64,000 nucleotides of DNA from assembly GCA_039621445.1 (NCBI GenBank), contig CP154956.1:51645204-51709203 (forward strand). The letters run 5' to 3'. This DNA is from Euglena gracilis. Taxonomy: Eukaryota > Euglenida > Euglenophyceae > Euglenales. Made by a program: the position numbers and the translations under genes. The notes below the pieces were generated by a model. The model was given only the letters and a program-made list of their open reading frames with translations. It was not told the origin of the DNA and did not search any database. Below are positions 1-9,125 of the stretch, piece by piece (within the stretch, counting starts at the first letter, position 1; each line of letters opens with the position of its first letter).

Positions 1-48
1 TTAATGTGGATGGGATGGGTGGCATGTCTTTTGCTTTTTTGTTTCCAG

Positions 49-241
49 TCAAGGACAGCAGCCAAAGTACCTTCGCCCTGACTTTGTTGTGGATTCACTG
101 AAAGCTGGCCAATTAAAGCCGGAGCTTGATTATTTGGTATTGAAGACCAACGACAAGCGCACACCTTTGGTAGTTTCGGAGAAGGCGCTTGATCATTGCT
201 GCCGTGATTCCAATTCCAGTGTGTGTCTGCCAGTATTTTGA
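49..241 (+). CDS. BRCT-like domain exon (partial gene)
   Basis: The acceptor is a pyrimidine-rich TTTGTTTCCAG ending at 48, and the frame stays open to a TGA at 239-241. The peptide includes KYLRPDFVVDSLKAGQL, which fits the last helix and strand of a BRCT domain (hydrophobic-x-P-x-[WF]-[LV]-x-[DE]-S); BRCT modules mediate phosphopeptide or protein contacts in DNA repair and transcription proteins. The usual Trp is Phe here. The exon may end earlier, at a GTATTT donor at 233. The earlier part of the gene lies outside the window. The exons at 1672-1740 and 3110-3334 could be its continuation, which would put the BRCT near the C-terminus, but this is inference. I do not assign a specific family. 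Confidence 0.45.
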
Positions 242-544
242 TTGGTGAGCCTCTCACCCTGTCACTAAATCCCCCCCCCCCCCCCCCCCGCAGTCCCACT
301 GATAAGACGGAGGTTTCCCCATGCATCCTCCTGTTTTTACTTATGGACGCCCCCACCAGGTCTTTAAGAAATGGCCTGGTAGGTTTTGACAATGGAGAAG
401 GGTGGACGGGACGGGACAATGGTGGGGGGGGGGGAACTGGTACGAGGCTGCCTGCCCGTTTGGCATTGACCCTCATTGCCACTCTTGTTTTCTTTTATGG
501 TGACATACAATTGAAATCTCACACTCACCAAGTATTCAGTTCTG

Positions 545-790
545 GGGAGATTGCCGAGCTTTGTTGTGGATTCACTGAAAGCTGGCCAATTAAAGCCGGA
601 GCTTGATTATTTGGAATTGAAGACCAACGACAAGCGCACACCTTTGGTAGTTTCGGAGAAGCTGAGCTTGATATTCTGCAGGATTCCAATTCCAGTGTGC
701 CCTTTTACATCACGAATAATCACAAATAATCACAAATTGCCACAAACAACCGCACTAAATCCCCCCCCCCTAAAATCCCCCCCGCACTAA
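545..790 (+). pseudogene. Duplicated BRCT-like exon fragment
   Basis: Bases 557-703 repeat 79-223 almost exactly, but the intron acceptor and the first codons are replaced by unrelated sequence. The reading frame stays open (FVVDSLKAGQLKPELDYL) and then changes after a small indel near 660. Flanking non-coding words are also shared: the tract CACCAGGTCTTTAAGAAATG occurs near 355 and 857, and GGGGGAACTGGTACGAG near 430 and 977. A segment of roughly 0.5 kb was therefore tandemly duplicated. It is either a dead exon copy or an alternative exon. Confidence 0.5.
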
Positions 791-1657
791 TTTCCCAAAG
801 GAGATAACAAACATGGGCAAGAGCACCATTTTCAGGGTTATCATCCCACCTCCACCAGGTCTTTAAGAAATGGCTGGGGTTCCCGGGACCGCCACTGGAT
901 GCTGCACAATACTGCGCTGTCCTAGTGGCCAGAGGAGGACCCAGACCCCATCATAATAGTGGGATTCCCCTGGTGGGGGAACTGGTACGAGAACTGGTGA
1001 ATGAACTACAAGCTGGTGAAATCTGGCCTCCTCAATTGTCTGCAATACTTGAGGAGCCACAAGGATATGTTTAAATGAATGGGTCAACAAGGAGGACAAG
1101 ATAAAAAAAACTGTGTTTGTTCCCAAAATAATTTGAAACAAGATAAAAAAAGGTAAGTTGCTAATTTTTTATCTATTTTTTTATCTATTATTTTATGCAT
1201 TTTTGATATCTATTATTTTTTTTGTCTGCTCTCTATCGAGCCATCTTTTATTCTTTTGAACAAGGCACACAGTTTGAGACCTGCGTTTTTGGTTGCAATC
1301 TTCCCATCGTTCACGCACCTGCATCCCACCATTTTCATCATTTTCTCTCCACCAGTCCCCTTTTCCCGATCTCCAACCATTTTTCCCGCCACACTCTCCC
1401 CATCCTGTTTGTCCCTCTGCTGTCCACGCACATACTGCTGTCCTGTCCCGAATCTCCTCCTATCTGCCTTTCTGCCTCCTTTAAACTCCCGTCTCACATT
1501 TATTGTTTTGAATTCCTACAAGATATGTTTGTTTCTTTCTATTTTTTCTATTTTTTTTTTTTATTATTTTTTTTTTTTATTTTTTTTTTCTTTCTTTTTA
1601 TCTTTTTTTTATCTTCTTTTATCGGTTTTTGGAGGTTTTGAGGACCGATTCGCTGAA
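791..1657. other. Non-coding AT-rich stretch
   Basis: I see no supportable gene. The sequence contains the end of the local duplication (to about 1000), then poly-A/poly-T and CT-rich tracts, including about 100 bases of almost pure T with scattered A and C at 1540-1625. The open frames here are products of pyrimidine-rich sequence. It behaves like an intron. Confidence 0.5.
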
Positions 1658-1671
1658 TCATTTCTTTTCAG

Positions 1672-1740
1672 GACCGGATGCTGCAGATCATAGCACTTCA
1701 ACAGAGCAGGACATTCCTGCTTATGCCCAAACAAGCAGAT
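1672..1740 (+). CDS. 69-nt helical exon of unidentified gene, copy 1
   Basis: The exon lies between TTTCTTTTCAG and a GTATAT donor, and is exactly 23 codons, phase 0 to 0. The peptide begins DRMLQIIALQQSR and has no stop. Copy 2 (20790-20858) encodes DRMMQRMALQQSRKLMLMHK. The two copies differ by about 8 bases here, far above the average for the 19 kb unit, yet both stay open. The basic, Met/Gln-rich composition suggests an amphipathic helix. It can be joined in phase to the exon at 3110. Function unknown. Confidence 0.4.
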
Positions 1741-1798
1741 GTATATATTTTTTGTATCATTGTTTCCCATTGTTCATAGGTGAGCCATGCGGGAGGCA

Positions 1799-3023
1799 GG
1801 GCGGTCCATAAGGGACGGGATTTTTTTTTATTTAGTTAAGGACCGCCCCTTAAGGACCGCCCCCCCCCCCAGGGCAGTTTTGGACTCGAAAAATTTTTTC
1901 AAGGCAGGGTGTTTTTTTTGGCACATTTTGGGATCCATATGCAGGCACCCATAGCTGAAATGGCCTAAAATGCCTAAAATGGCCTAAAATGAGGAAAGTT
2001 TGGGGCTTGACCATAGGTGCTTGCCAAGGTTGACTGCTTGTTTTTTTTTAAAAAAACTTGTTTTTTTAAAAAAAAACAACAAAAAAACGTCTGGAAAAAA
2101 AAACGTCAATTTTTGATGACCAAAAAAATGATTTTAGGACTTTTCCCTCAAAAAATGGCCATTTCGCAAGGAAAACTCCCTCAAAACCCCATTTTTCACA
2201 CCTTCAAAAAAATCAACATTTTCTCAAAATTTTGATTTTGAGAGGTTTTTGAAGCAAAAAAATGCCATTGAACATCCAAAAAATTTCAACGAGAAAAAAT
2301 GTCAGTAAAATGTGACTGTTCCAAAATTTGGTCCACTTTTTTTGACCTTCGTTATTTTCCACCCCCCTCCTAAAATTACCCAATTTAACCCTGAAATCTT
2401 TGAGCTTTTTCTGTGAAAAAAAATGTGGTTTTCCATCAAAAAATCACCAAATTTTTCGGCTTCCAAAATCACCAATTTTGTCGGTTCTAATTTTATTCAG
2501 CCGCAGTTTCCCCCCCCCCCCCCCGGGATTTTGGGTTCATTTTTCAAAAAAAATTCAAATTTTTTCCGCCCAAATCCCCCGTTTTCCGAAATTGGTGAAA
2601 ATGCTTCCCAAAATGTTGCCCACCCCCCCCCCCCAAACCCCATTTTTTCACACCTTCTAAAATTTCAACATTTCTCAAAATTTTGATTTTGAGAGATTTT
2701 GGAAGCAAAAAAAAAAATGCCACTGAAAATTCAAAAAATTTCCAAGAAAAAAATGTCAGTAAAATTTGAATGTTCCAAAATTGGTCCCATTTTTTTTGAC
2801 CTGCATTTTTTTGACCCCCCTCCTAAACTAACAATTTTCAACCCTAAAATTTTGGAGATTTTTTTTTGGGAAGAAATGTGATTTTCCATCAAAAAACCAT
2901 GTATTTTAGGTTCATTTTTCAAAAAAAAATTTCAAAATCCCCTTTTCCTTATTTTTGGGTTAAAGTGTATGGGGACAGGATTTTTTTTTTGCTTAAGGAC
3001 CGCCCTGGCGGGAGGGCGGTGTC
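1799..3023. repeat. AT-rich repeat block between two GGCGGTCC hairpins, copy 1
   Basis: The left border (1799-1862) has GGGCGGTCC followed by TAAGGGACGGGATTTTTT and the complement GGACCGCCC. The right border (2971-3023) has GGGGACAGGATTTTTT, GGACCGCCC and AGGGCGGT. The interior is poly-A/poly-T with C runs and a partial internal duplication: words such as TTTGACCT, CACCCCCCTCCTAAA and AAAAATGTCAGTAAAAT recur about 460 bp apart (2290-2380 and 2750-2840). No protein. A similar hairpin without the block occurs at 63709-63805. Possibly a non-autonomous mobile element or an expanded repeat. Confidence 0.5.
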
Positions 3024-3109
3024 ATTTTTTTTCCCTCATCTTTTCTGCCTGTGATTCACAGAGTGCATTCTTATTCTTCTGCCCCTCCTTGAAGTAATGT
3101 TCTGATAAG

Positions 3110-3334
3110 GGAGTAGCAGAAGCAGACGTCAAGGAACTGCAAGAGCCCCAGGGCTGTGGAAGCCTATTCGCAGTGGAGCTGTGCATCGATTGCGATATTG
3201 TACAGTCGGAATTCACCCACTCTCCTGTGGGACCGAGCCTGGCTGAAGCCCTGCCAACGGACTGTGGCAATTTGGATGATTCTGGATCCGAGCAACTTCT
3301 TTTCTCGGACAGCAGCAACGATGACACACTTTGA
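3110..3334 (+). CDS. Terminal acidic exon of unidentified gene, copy 1
   Basis: The exon follows a pyrimidine-rich tract and TTCTGATAAG, and is open from 3104 to TGA at 3332-3334. The peptide contains VAEADVKELQEPQGC near the start and ends DDSGSEQLLFSDSSNDDTL, a Ser/Asp-rich tail. Starting at 3110 gives phase 0, matching the phase-0 donor of the 1672-1740 exon, so both may be the 3' end of one gene, perhaps the BRCT-like one. Sequence after the stop looks like 3' UTR. Composition lacks the poly-T and poly-C runs of the flanks. The copy at 22204-22428 is identical. Function not recognised. Confidence 0.45.
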   Translation, partial: GVAEADVKELQEPQGCGSLFAVELCIDCDIVQSEFTHSPVGPSLAEALPTDCGNLDDSGSEQLLFSDSSNDDTL

Positions 3335-4189
3335 AGGCTTTGCCTCGATGTGTGAAATCATTGGATGTGCTCTTGCAAGCGTCGCTAATCACTGTTTGTT
3401 TGCACTCCCCCTCTTCACACATTAATAAGTTGGCGTGTTGGAGACCTTTGGGTCAGAGGGTCTCGCAATCAGTCACCCAATGGCATTACATCTGTGCCCA
3501 AGGAGATACACACTGAGGCGCCAACATGTGCTCGATTGAAAGAGGGCTGAATGAGGAGCCCTGTGGCCTTTGGTTGAAATCTCAGTCAGAGAGCTTCATT
3601 CAGGCGACGTGTGCACATGCATGCAAGAGCTCTTCGTCGCAGGGACAGTTTGAAGCTTCAGCCAAAAAAAACACAATACTGTTTCAAAAAAATGCCCAAC
3701 AACCCCCCTGGTAACTAACACAGCAAAGTTTTTTTTGAACCCTGGAATGCCCCCTGTCCAACCCCGGTTTCGGGATATCCCCCCCCCCCCCCCCCAATAG
3801 AAGCGCGGGGCCCCCCTCCCCCTCCCTCGGGGCCACCTCGGGAACCGGCGGATTATCACCATGATCCCGGCCCGGTTCCCGGAATTTTTTTTCCAGTCGC
3901 GAGCGACTGGATTTCTAGACCCCCAACTCCCCGCCAGGCCCGAGTTATTCACGCGCGAAGGGTCTAAACTGGGTAGGATCGGCCCCCCCCCCCCGGATAA
4001 GACCCCCCACTACAAGCGACGGCCACTACAACCGTAGGGTCCAAATAACAGCACACCCTGCTGCCGAAGGCAGCGGTCCACTACAGGCGCCCCACCATTT
4101 TGCTGAGATTTTTAAAGGAAATCAACAAAAATCGCTCAGGTAGGACACCCTTCAGGGGGGGGGGGAAATTGATATCCGCATTTTTTCCG

Positions 4190-4262
4190 CAATTTCGCAA
4201 TTTTTTTCCGCTTTTCCGCAATTTTTCCGCAATTTCCGCAATTTTTCCGCAATTTTTTCCCA
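4190..4262. repeat. TTTTCCGCAA minisatellite, copy 1
   Basis: About six imperfect units of a 10-12 bp word (TTTTTCCGCAA / TTTCCGCAA). The equivalent in copy 2, 23330-23450, is longer and more regular, with about ten units, and is preceded by an extra 60 bp. It is a clear length polymorphism between the two 19 kb copies. Confidence 0.7.
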
Positions 4263-5583
4263 TTTTTTCCGCAGAATTTTTTTCCCACCTCCGAAGATGG
4301 AAGATGCAATGAGTTCAAGCCATTCTTCAAATGGATCAACAGGTGTGCTATTGTGTTTTTTTTCCCCCCCAGTTTACCAATTTTTCTCAAAGGTGCACCA
4401 CTGGTTGCAGAATTGGGTGCGTCCCACCCGTGCAAAAAACATAAAGCGTTTTGATTTGTGTTCGCCTGCATCGACGTGGGTGTTGCGGTGTTCTGAACCT
4501 CACACGGCGTTGTGTTGATGCGAAGGTGAGTGTCTCCATTCCAGACATGGAGCCTCTGTGCACGAGCACACCTCCCTGGCGTCGCTTTAGGAAAATTTAG
4601 GAAAGCTGGAAAAAAGGCCATTGGCTGACCAGGGTATTCAGTGAGCGTTGGTTTTGTACAGAGGGAGGGGGGTCCAACCCCCCCCCCCCTCTTTGGGGGG
4701 GGGGAGTCCCCCCCCCCCCCTCCGGGGCGAGGGGGTCTGGGGACCCCCTGCTGGAACCAAAATTTTTCTCCTGGCGCTTCGCACTGGCGTATGTTTTTGT
4801 TGTACGTTTACGTATGTTATTGTATGTTTTTGTCAATTTGTGAAAAAATGCCCGAAAACACAACTTTGGGCACTTTTTGGAGTCCCTCAAGAAAAAATTC
4901 CGGTGCTTCTCGCCAGTTCTTTCACCCGGGGGTTGACCCCCTCCCAGGGGGGATGGGGGGTCCGGGACCGCCCGCTCCCCCCCCCCCTGTGTCTGACACT
5001 CCCCATGCCTGGGCCTGACCCGGGTTAGAAGTGGTTGGCACAAAAATCCAATGTTCAAAAATTCCTAAAAAAACTGTCTTTTTGGGACTCCCAGAAAACT
5101 GTAAATTTCGGCAAACAATTCATCAATTCATCATTTTTTTTTTCACCCAAGGTTTGGGTGGACAGCCCGATTTCGACCCATTTTTGCCCTTTTTTTTGCT
5201 GTGGACATCTGTGGACGGCATTCCTGCTTGCTCTCTCATGCGCGTACAAATCTATAGTCACCATTCTCTGCTGCACGTGCCAGGGCGGCACTCAAGCCAA
5301 AGGGGACCCCCCCCCGGGGCGTCCAGTCAGCCAGCAGCCGGATTCCAGCCCTTTGCATCCTTGGTGGAAAAGATGCATTGCATCCACTGGAGCAATGGAC
5401 GATAGGATGGCCACCAGTCAGTTGGTCACTCACCCCCCGGCCCAGGATGGCTGAGGACAGTGGGGAGAACTATGGACTGAACCTCCACGCACGGTCCAAA
5501 ATTTTTGATGGACGGCTGTGGACGCCTAACCCTCCAACGATGTAGTGTGCTAAAGCTTTGCGTGCCCAAGCAACTTTGCCCCT

Positions 5584-5645
5584 CCCCCATAGGAGAAATC
5601 CCATCCCCCAGAGGAGAAATCCCATCCCCCAGAGGAGAAATCAAA
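5584..5645. repeat. 20-bp tandem repeat, copy 1
   Basis: Three consecutive units of AGGAGAAATCCCATCCCCC(A), first and last partial. The plus frame reads it as repeated PSPRGEI within an ORF from 5505, but no other coding evidence exists. Identical at 24758-24819. Confidence 0.6.
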
Positions 5646-5697
5646 ACAATCAGGGCAGGTTGGGTCCAAACGCATCCCACTGCCAGAGCCGACATTC

Positions 5698-6480
5698 CGT
5701 TGGTGTGTTCACCAAAAATTTTTTTCTTGTATCATGTTTTCAACAAGAAAAATTTTGTGTTCGCACATGTTCACCAAAATGTTTGCGTTCACGTGTGTTC
5801 ACCAAAAACAAATTGTGTTCATGTGTGTGTGTGTGTGTGCGTGTGTGTATGCCACCAATCTTTTTTGTGTTCACCGTGAAGGTTTTGGCACCCATGAAAC
5901 ATTTGCTAACGTGAGTGTTGAGGACATCTCTCAGCTTTTGATGCCTGTTGGTTTTTTGGATGATGACACCCAGAAACAGTTGCTACGTGAGTGTGTTGAG
6001 GACATGTCTCAGCTTTTTTTTTGGATGATGCTAAAAAACGTTCTCAAAACCAAATTTGAGTTTTGCTAAATTATTTTTTGTCCTAATCCCTGACCAATAT
6101 TGACTCACCTAATTTTTAACCCATATGGGTCAAGGCAGCAGCTTTTTCCCCCCTCAGCCAGCAGCCTTTTTCCCCCCAGCCAGCAGCCTTTTTCCAGCCT
6201 TGGACCCCCCTTGCCCCCCATCGACAAGCTTTAATATTTTTTCTGCCACCTGAAGGGAGGCCAGACGGTAACGCATTTCTTGGCTTTCGAAGGTGCAAAA
6301 ATGGGCCAAAAATGGGTCGGAAAGGGTCGGCCAGCTCAGATTTGGGTCAAAAAGTTCGATTTTCTTGTGTTCTGTTTTGTGTTCATTTGAAAAATTTTGT
6401 GTTCGCCTGTGTTCATCAAATTTCCTTGTGTTCGCCTGTGCAAAGGAAAATTTGTGTTCACCAGCGTCTTTGTGAACACA
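5698..6480. repeat. Dispersed GTGTTCACC/GTGTTCGCC word array, copy 1
   Basis: The word GTGTTC, usually followed by ACC or GCC, occurs many times in 5698-5880 and 6360-6480, with a (GT)n tract at 5822-5850 embedded. Spacing is irregular, so this is not a simple tandem repeat. The intervening 5900-6110 holds an 80-bp imperfect repeat (GAGTGTTGAGGACAT... twice). Role unknown: degenerate minisatellite or clustered binding words. Confidence 0.4.
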
Positions 6481-7094
6481 CCAAGTGTGTGCCTGTGCCA
6501 GAGGCGGCGGTCTGCCATCAGCGGACCCTTTGGGGGGGGGTTAAGCACAAAATAGCAATCCTGAAATGCCATAAATGTCATTCTGTCATGCCATAAAATG
6601 TCATAATGTCATTTTAAATATGCCATAGTGTCATGTTGTCCAATGAACAGAAGCATTAAATTATGTTACAATTATTAATATAACCAGCATTTGAAACAAA
6701 ATGCTTCAAGGATAAATGGCTTTAGGTTTGTCAAATAACTTTGCCAGGGGCTGGGGGTCAAAGGTCAGTCCATTATCTTTCCAGGGGGCTAAGTTATTGG
6801 GGGGTTCATTCTCTGCTATTTAAGAGCTTTTCTTTCCGGGCCCATATCTGAGTCAACCTCTTAGGCTTGATGAATGGGTGGCCTGAGCTATGAATGAAGG
6901 ATGGGAAAATGCACTGCACATTTGTGCCATCAGCGTGGTTGCAAACCCCAAAACGATCAAAGCTCGTAGTGTGAGGTCATGGAATTGCTTTTCTGTTCCA
7001 AAATTTAGTTGTCTGCTTTGAAATGCCCCAAAGTGCCATTTTCTTCACACCCACAGTCACCCACAGGCTTCCATGGCTGTCCACAGGGTTAGTC

Positions 7095-7380
7095 TTGGAC
7101 CCAGGGGGTAGGGTGGGTGGGTCTGGCAGAGCCCCCCGGGGGGTCCCCCAGGGGCAGGGGGGATATACTTTTCGGCGCCATTTTTTTGAAAACAGTGCTA
7201 TTTTTTTTGGCATTTTTTTGCGGTTTTTGGCCTTTTTCGGGGAAAAATGAGTGGGTCCCCTGGGACCCCCCCCCCCAGGGGGTGGGTGGGGGATTCCCCC
7301 GCCAACCAGGCTTAAATATAAGAGCAGGTGGGAGGGTCAGACCCCCCCATCCAAGGGATAGGGACATCCCCCACACCTAA
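7095..7380. repeat. Dispersed repeat family R2 (GGATATACTTTTCGG), copy 1
   Basis: This is a G/C-run-flanked unit with GGGGGATATACTTTTCGG, a T-rich stretch with GGTTTTTGGCC, then GGTGGGTCCCCTGGGACCCC and GGGGGTGGGTGGG. A clearly related, more diverged copy in the same orientation is at 61020-61260, and an identical-context copy at 26280-26500. No coding capacity. Confidence 0.55.
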
Positions 7381-7394
7381 ACAGTGGTGCGGTC

Positions 7395-7560
7395 TGGGTG
7401 ACCAATTTTTGGCCCAGCAAAAAAAAATGCTGGGCCAAAAAAATTGACACCAATAAAGGCCAAAAGTGCCATTTGAGGCACTTTTTGGGCGAAAATGTGT
7501 CAAAAATGCAAAAAAAAAACTCGGTGCAAAGTGCCAGAAGGAAAAATTTGACCTGTTTGT
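7395..7560 (-). repeat. Dispersed repeat family R3, inverted orientation, copy 1
   Basis: The core is GGCACTTTTTGGGC-AAAA-TGTG-CAAAAATGC. In reverse complement it matches 13325-13440 and 19630-19800, which share GCGCTTTGCGC(G), TTTTTGCATTTTTGGCACATTTTTGCCCAAAA and GGTCAxxAAATTT. A short inverted repeat (GGCCCAGCAAAAAAAATGCTGGGCC) sits at 7420-7438. A related half unit is at 4760-4910. Probably a small non-autonomous element of about 150 bp. Confidence 0.5.
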
Positions 7561-7669
7561 TTCACCCCCCGGGTACCCCGCTGGAGAGGATCCCCCCCCC
7601 CCCACCTAAACCCCGTAAACCCCCCCCCCAAATAACCTGGCGGGGTGCCAGGTTATTGGAACCAACTTT

Positions 7670-7858
7670 TGGCCCTGGGATGACAACCGCTCATCCAATT
7701 CATAAAGCTCTCCAGACTCCCCAAGGGGCACCGCAAAATAACCACCCAAAGTTGTCGATGTCTTGCCCCCAGTGCTTTGCGCTTCTCGCTGGGGAAAGGA
7801 CAGGGTTTCACACTGTTTCCACGAAGAAAAACCACTGCAACCCACTTTTTTTTTCGTG
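7670..7858 (-). CDS. Possible minus-strand exon, copy 1
   Basis: On the minus strand one frame gives a protein-like peptide with GGKTSTTLGGYFAVPLGESG and LYELDERLSSQ, following a TTGCAG acceptor-like site. The same bases are also open on the plus strand (CPQCFALLAGERTGFH), so strand and reality are uncertain. The copy at 26840-27030 keeps both. No family recognised. Confidence 0.2.
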
Positions 7859-8641
7859 AATGTCGAGAGGCAAAAAAAATCCGTCCTCCTGGGCAATACA
7901 GGGTGGTGATGCTTCGAAAATTATCTTTTTTAGCACGTGGTTTAATTATATTCAATCAGCGTTTAAGAACTGAATACTGGTTTCCTGGCTGATGTGCAAC
8001 ACGTTTTGTCGACGTATGGTACGCAGGGTTCAGCTCAGGGACGCCCCCATCCAGAGCTCAGCTCCATTCCATTTTAAAGTCCTCTGCTCCTCTGAAATTA
8101 GGGACAGTGCCCTCTCATACAAACATCTATGGTCCAGGTTTTTTTTGAAGACGGGGAGTTTGCAGTGCCCCATCTCCCCCCCTTGCCCAAGGTAGTTTGT
8201 CCCCCCCCATCCACAGTTCTGGGATATTGTTGTTTTCTGGATGAACTTGTCTGAAGGTGTTGGGATTGCTTGGGTCAACAGCATTTTTTTTGACCCCGTC
8301 TCTCATACCGTGGCCTCAGATGCTCAATTTTGATTTTGATTTTGATTTTTTTTATTTGACCCATATTTGGCCAAACCTAATGGCAAATTTAATGATATCC
8401 TCCATTTTGGTACAATTCCATTGACACAGTCTGTCGTTAACCCCCGCCCCCCGTCAGTGGCACATTCCTGGAACATTTGCATTGGGGAAAGGGAGGGGAG
8501 GCAAGAAGCGCGCATTCTCAGTGGTCCGAAACACGTTGCTTTTATTTTCGTGAGGATGGCTCATCTTATCATTCCTGCTCCTTCTCTTTCAGATTTTTCT
8601 TCCCTTTGGGGTTCCCAGGCTTGAAGCCAAGGCCCATATCT

Positions 8642-9047
8642 ATGTGGAGGTTTGATGGGGAACTTAAAGAGAAATGGTCCAGGTTGCCAGGCTTTCATGG
8701 TTTTGGTTGAATTGTTTTTGGTTGACCTCAGTGAACAAAAAGAATTGAAGCGAAGCTTATTCGAGGCTGATGAGCTTGGATTCAGATGGGCCGACCCAGA
8801 TGCCAATTTGCCACCATTGAAGCACGTTGCCGGGGTAGATCTGAGGTGTTTTCTCTCAAATACATGTGCAGGTGAGATGGCCAAAGTGCAAACTCCTCAA
8901 TTATACCTCCCCGATTCTGGCGCACCTGCTGATCACGAACCTAATTTTTTTCTCTAAACCTGGTGAAGAGAGAATTGGAGGCAAACTCGAGAAGTTTTCG
9001 GGTGAATGCTGTTGAGAAATCTGATTTGGCTTTTGTGGATTTTGTGA

Positions 9048-9125
<78 letters not shown>

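Larger units (their letters stand above)
3335..8641. other. Non-coding region before EndoV gene, copy 1
   Basis: This is mostly AT-rich sequence with poly-C/poly-G runs of 8-18 bases (3780, 3985, 4680, 4725, 4980, 7620) and the repeats listed separately. One weak exon candidate lies at 4297-4351, where ATG GAA GAT GCA opens a Ser-rich peptide up to a GTGTGC donor; another, on the minus strand, is at 7670-7858. Neither can be tied to a family. Confidence 0.4.

Noticed and set aside
1222-1693. Overlapping open frames rich in Phe, Ser and Leu, and the 94-codon antisense frame
   Set aside because: Produced by pyrimidine-rich and poly-T sequence; no motif or splice evidence.
4136-4621. 161-codon minus-strand frame with NCGK repeats
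   Set aside because: Generated by the TTTTCCGCAA minisatellite; not conserved in length between the two copies.
5720-5880. GTGTTC words as a CRISPR-like array
   Set aside because: Spacing is irregular, repeats are 9 bp and the genome is eukaryotic.
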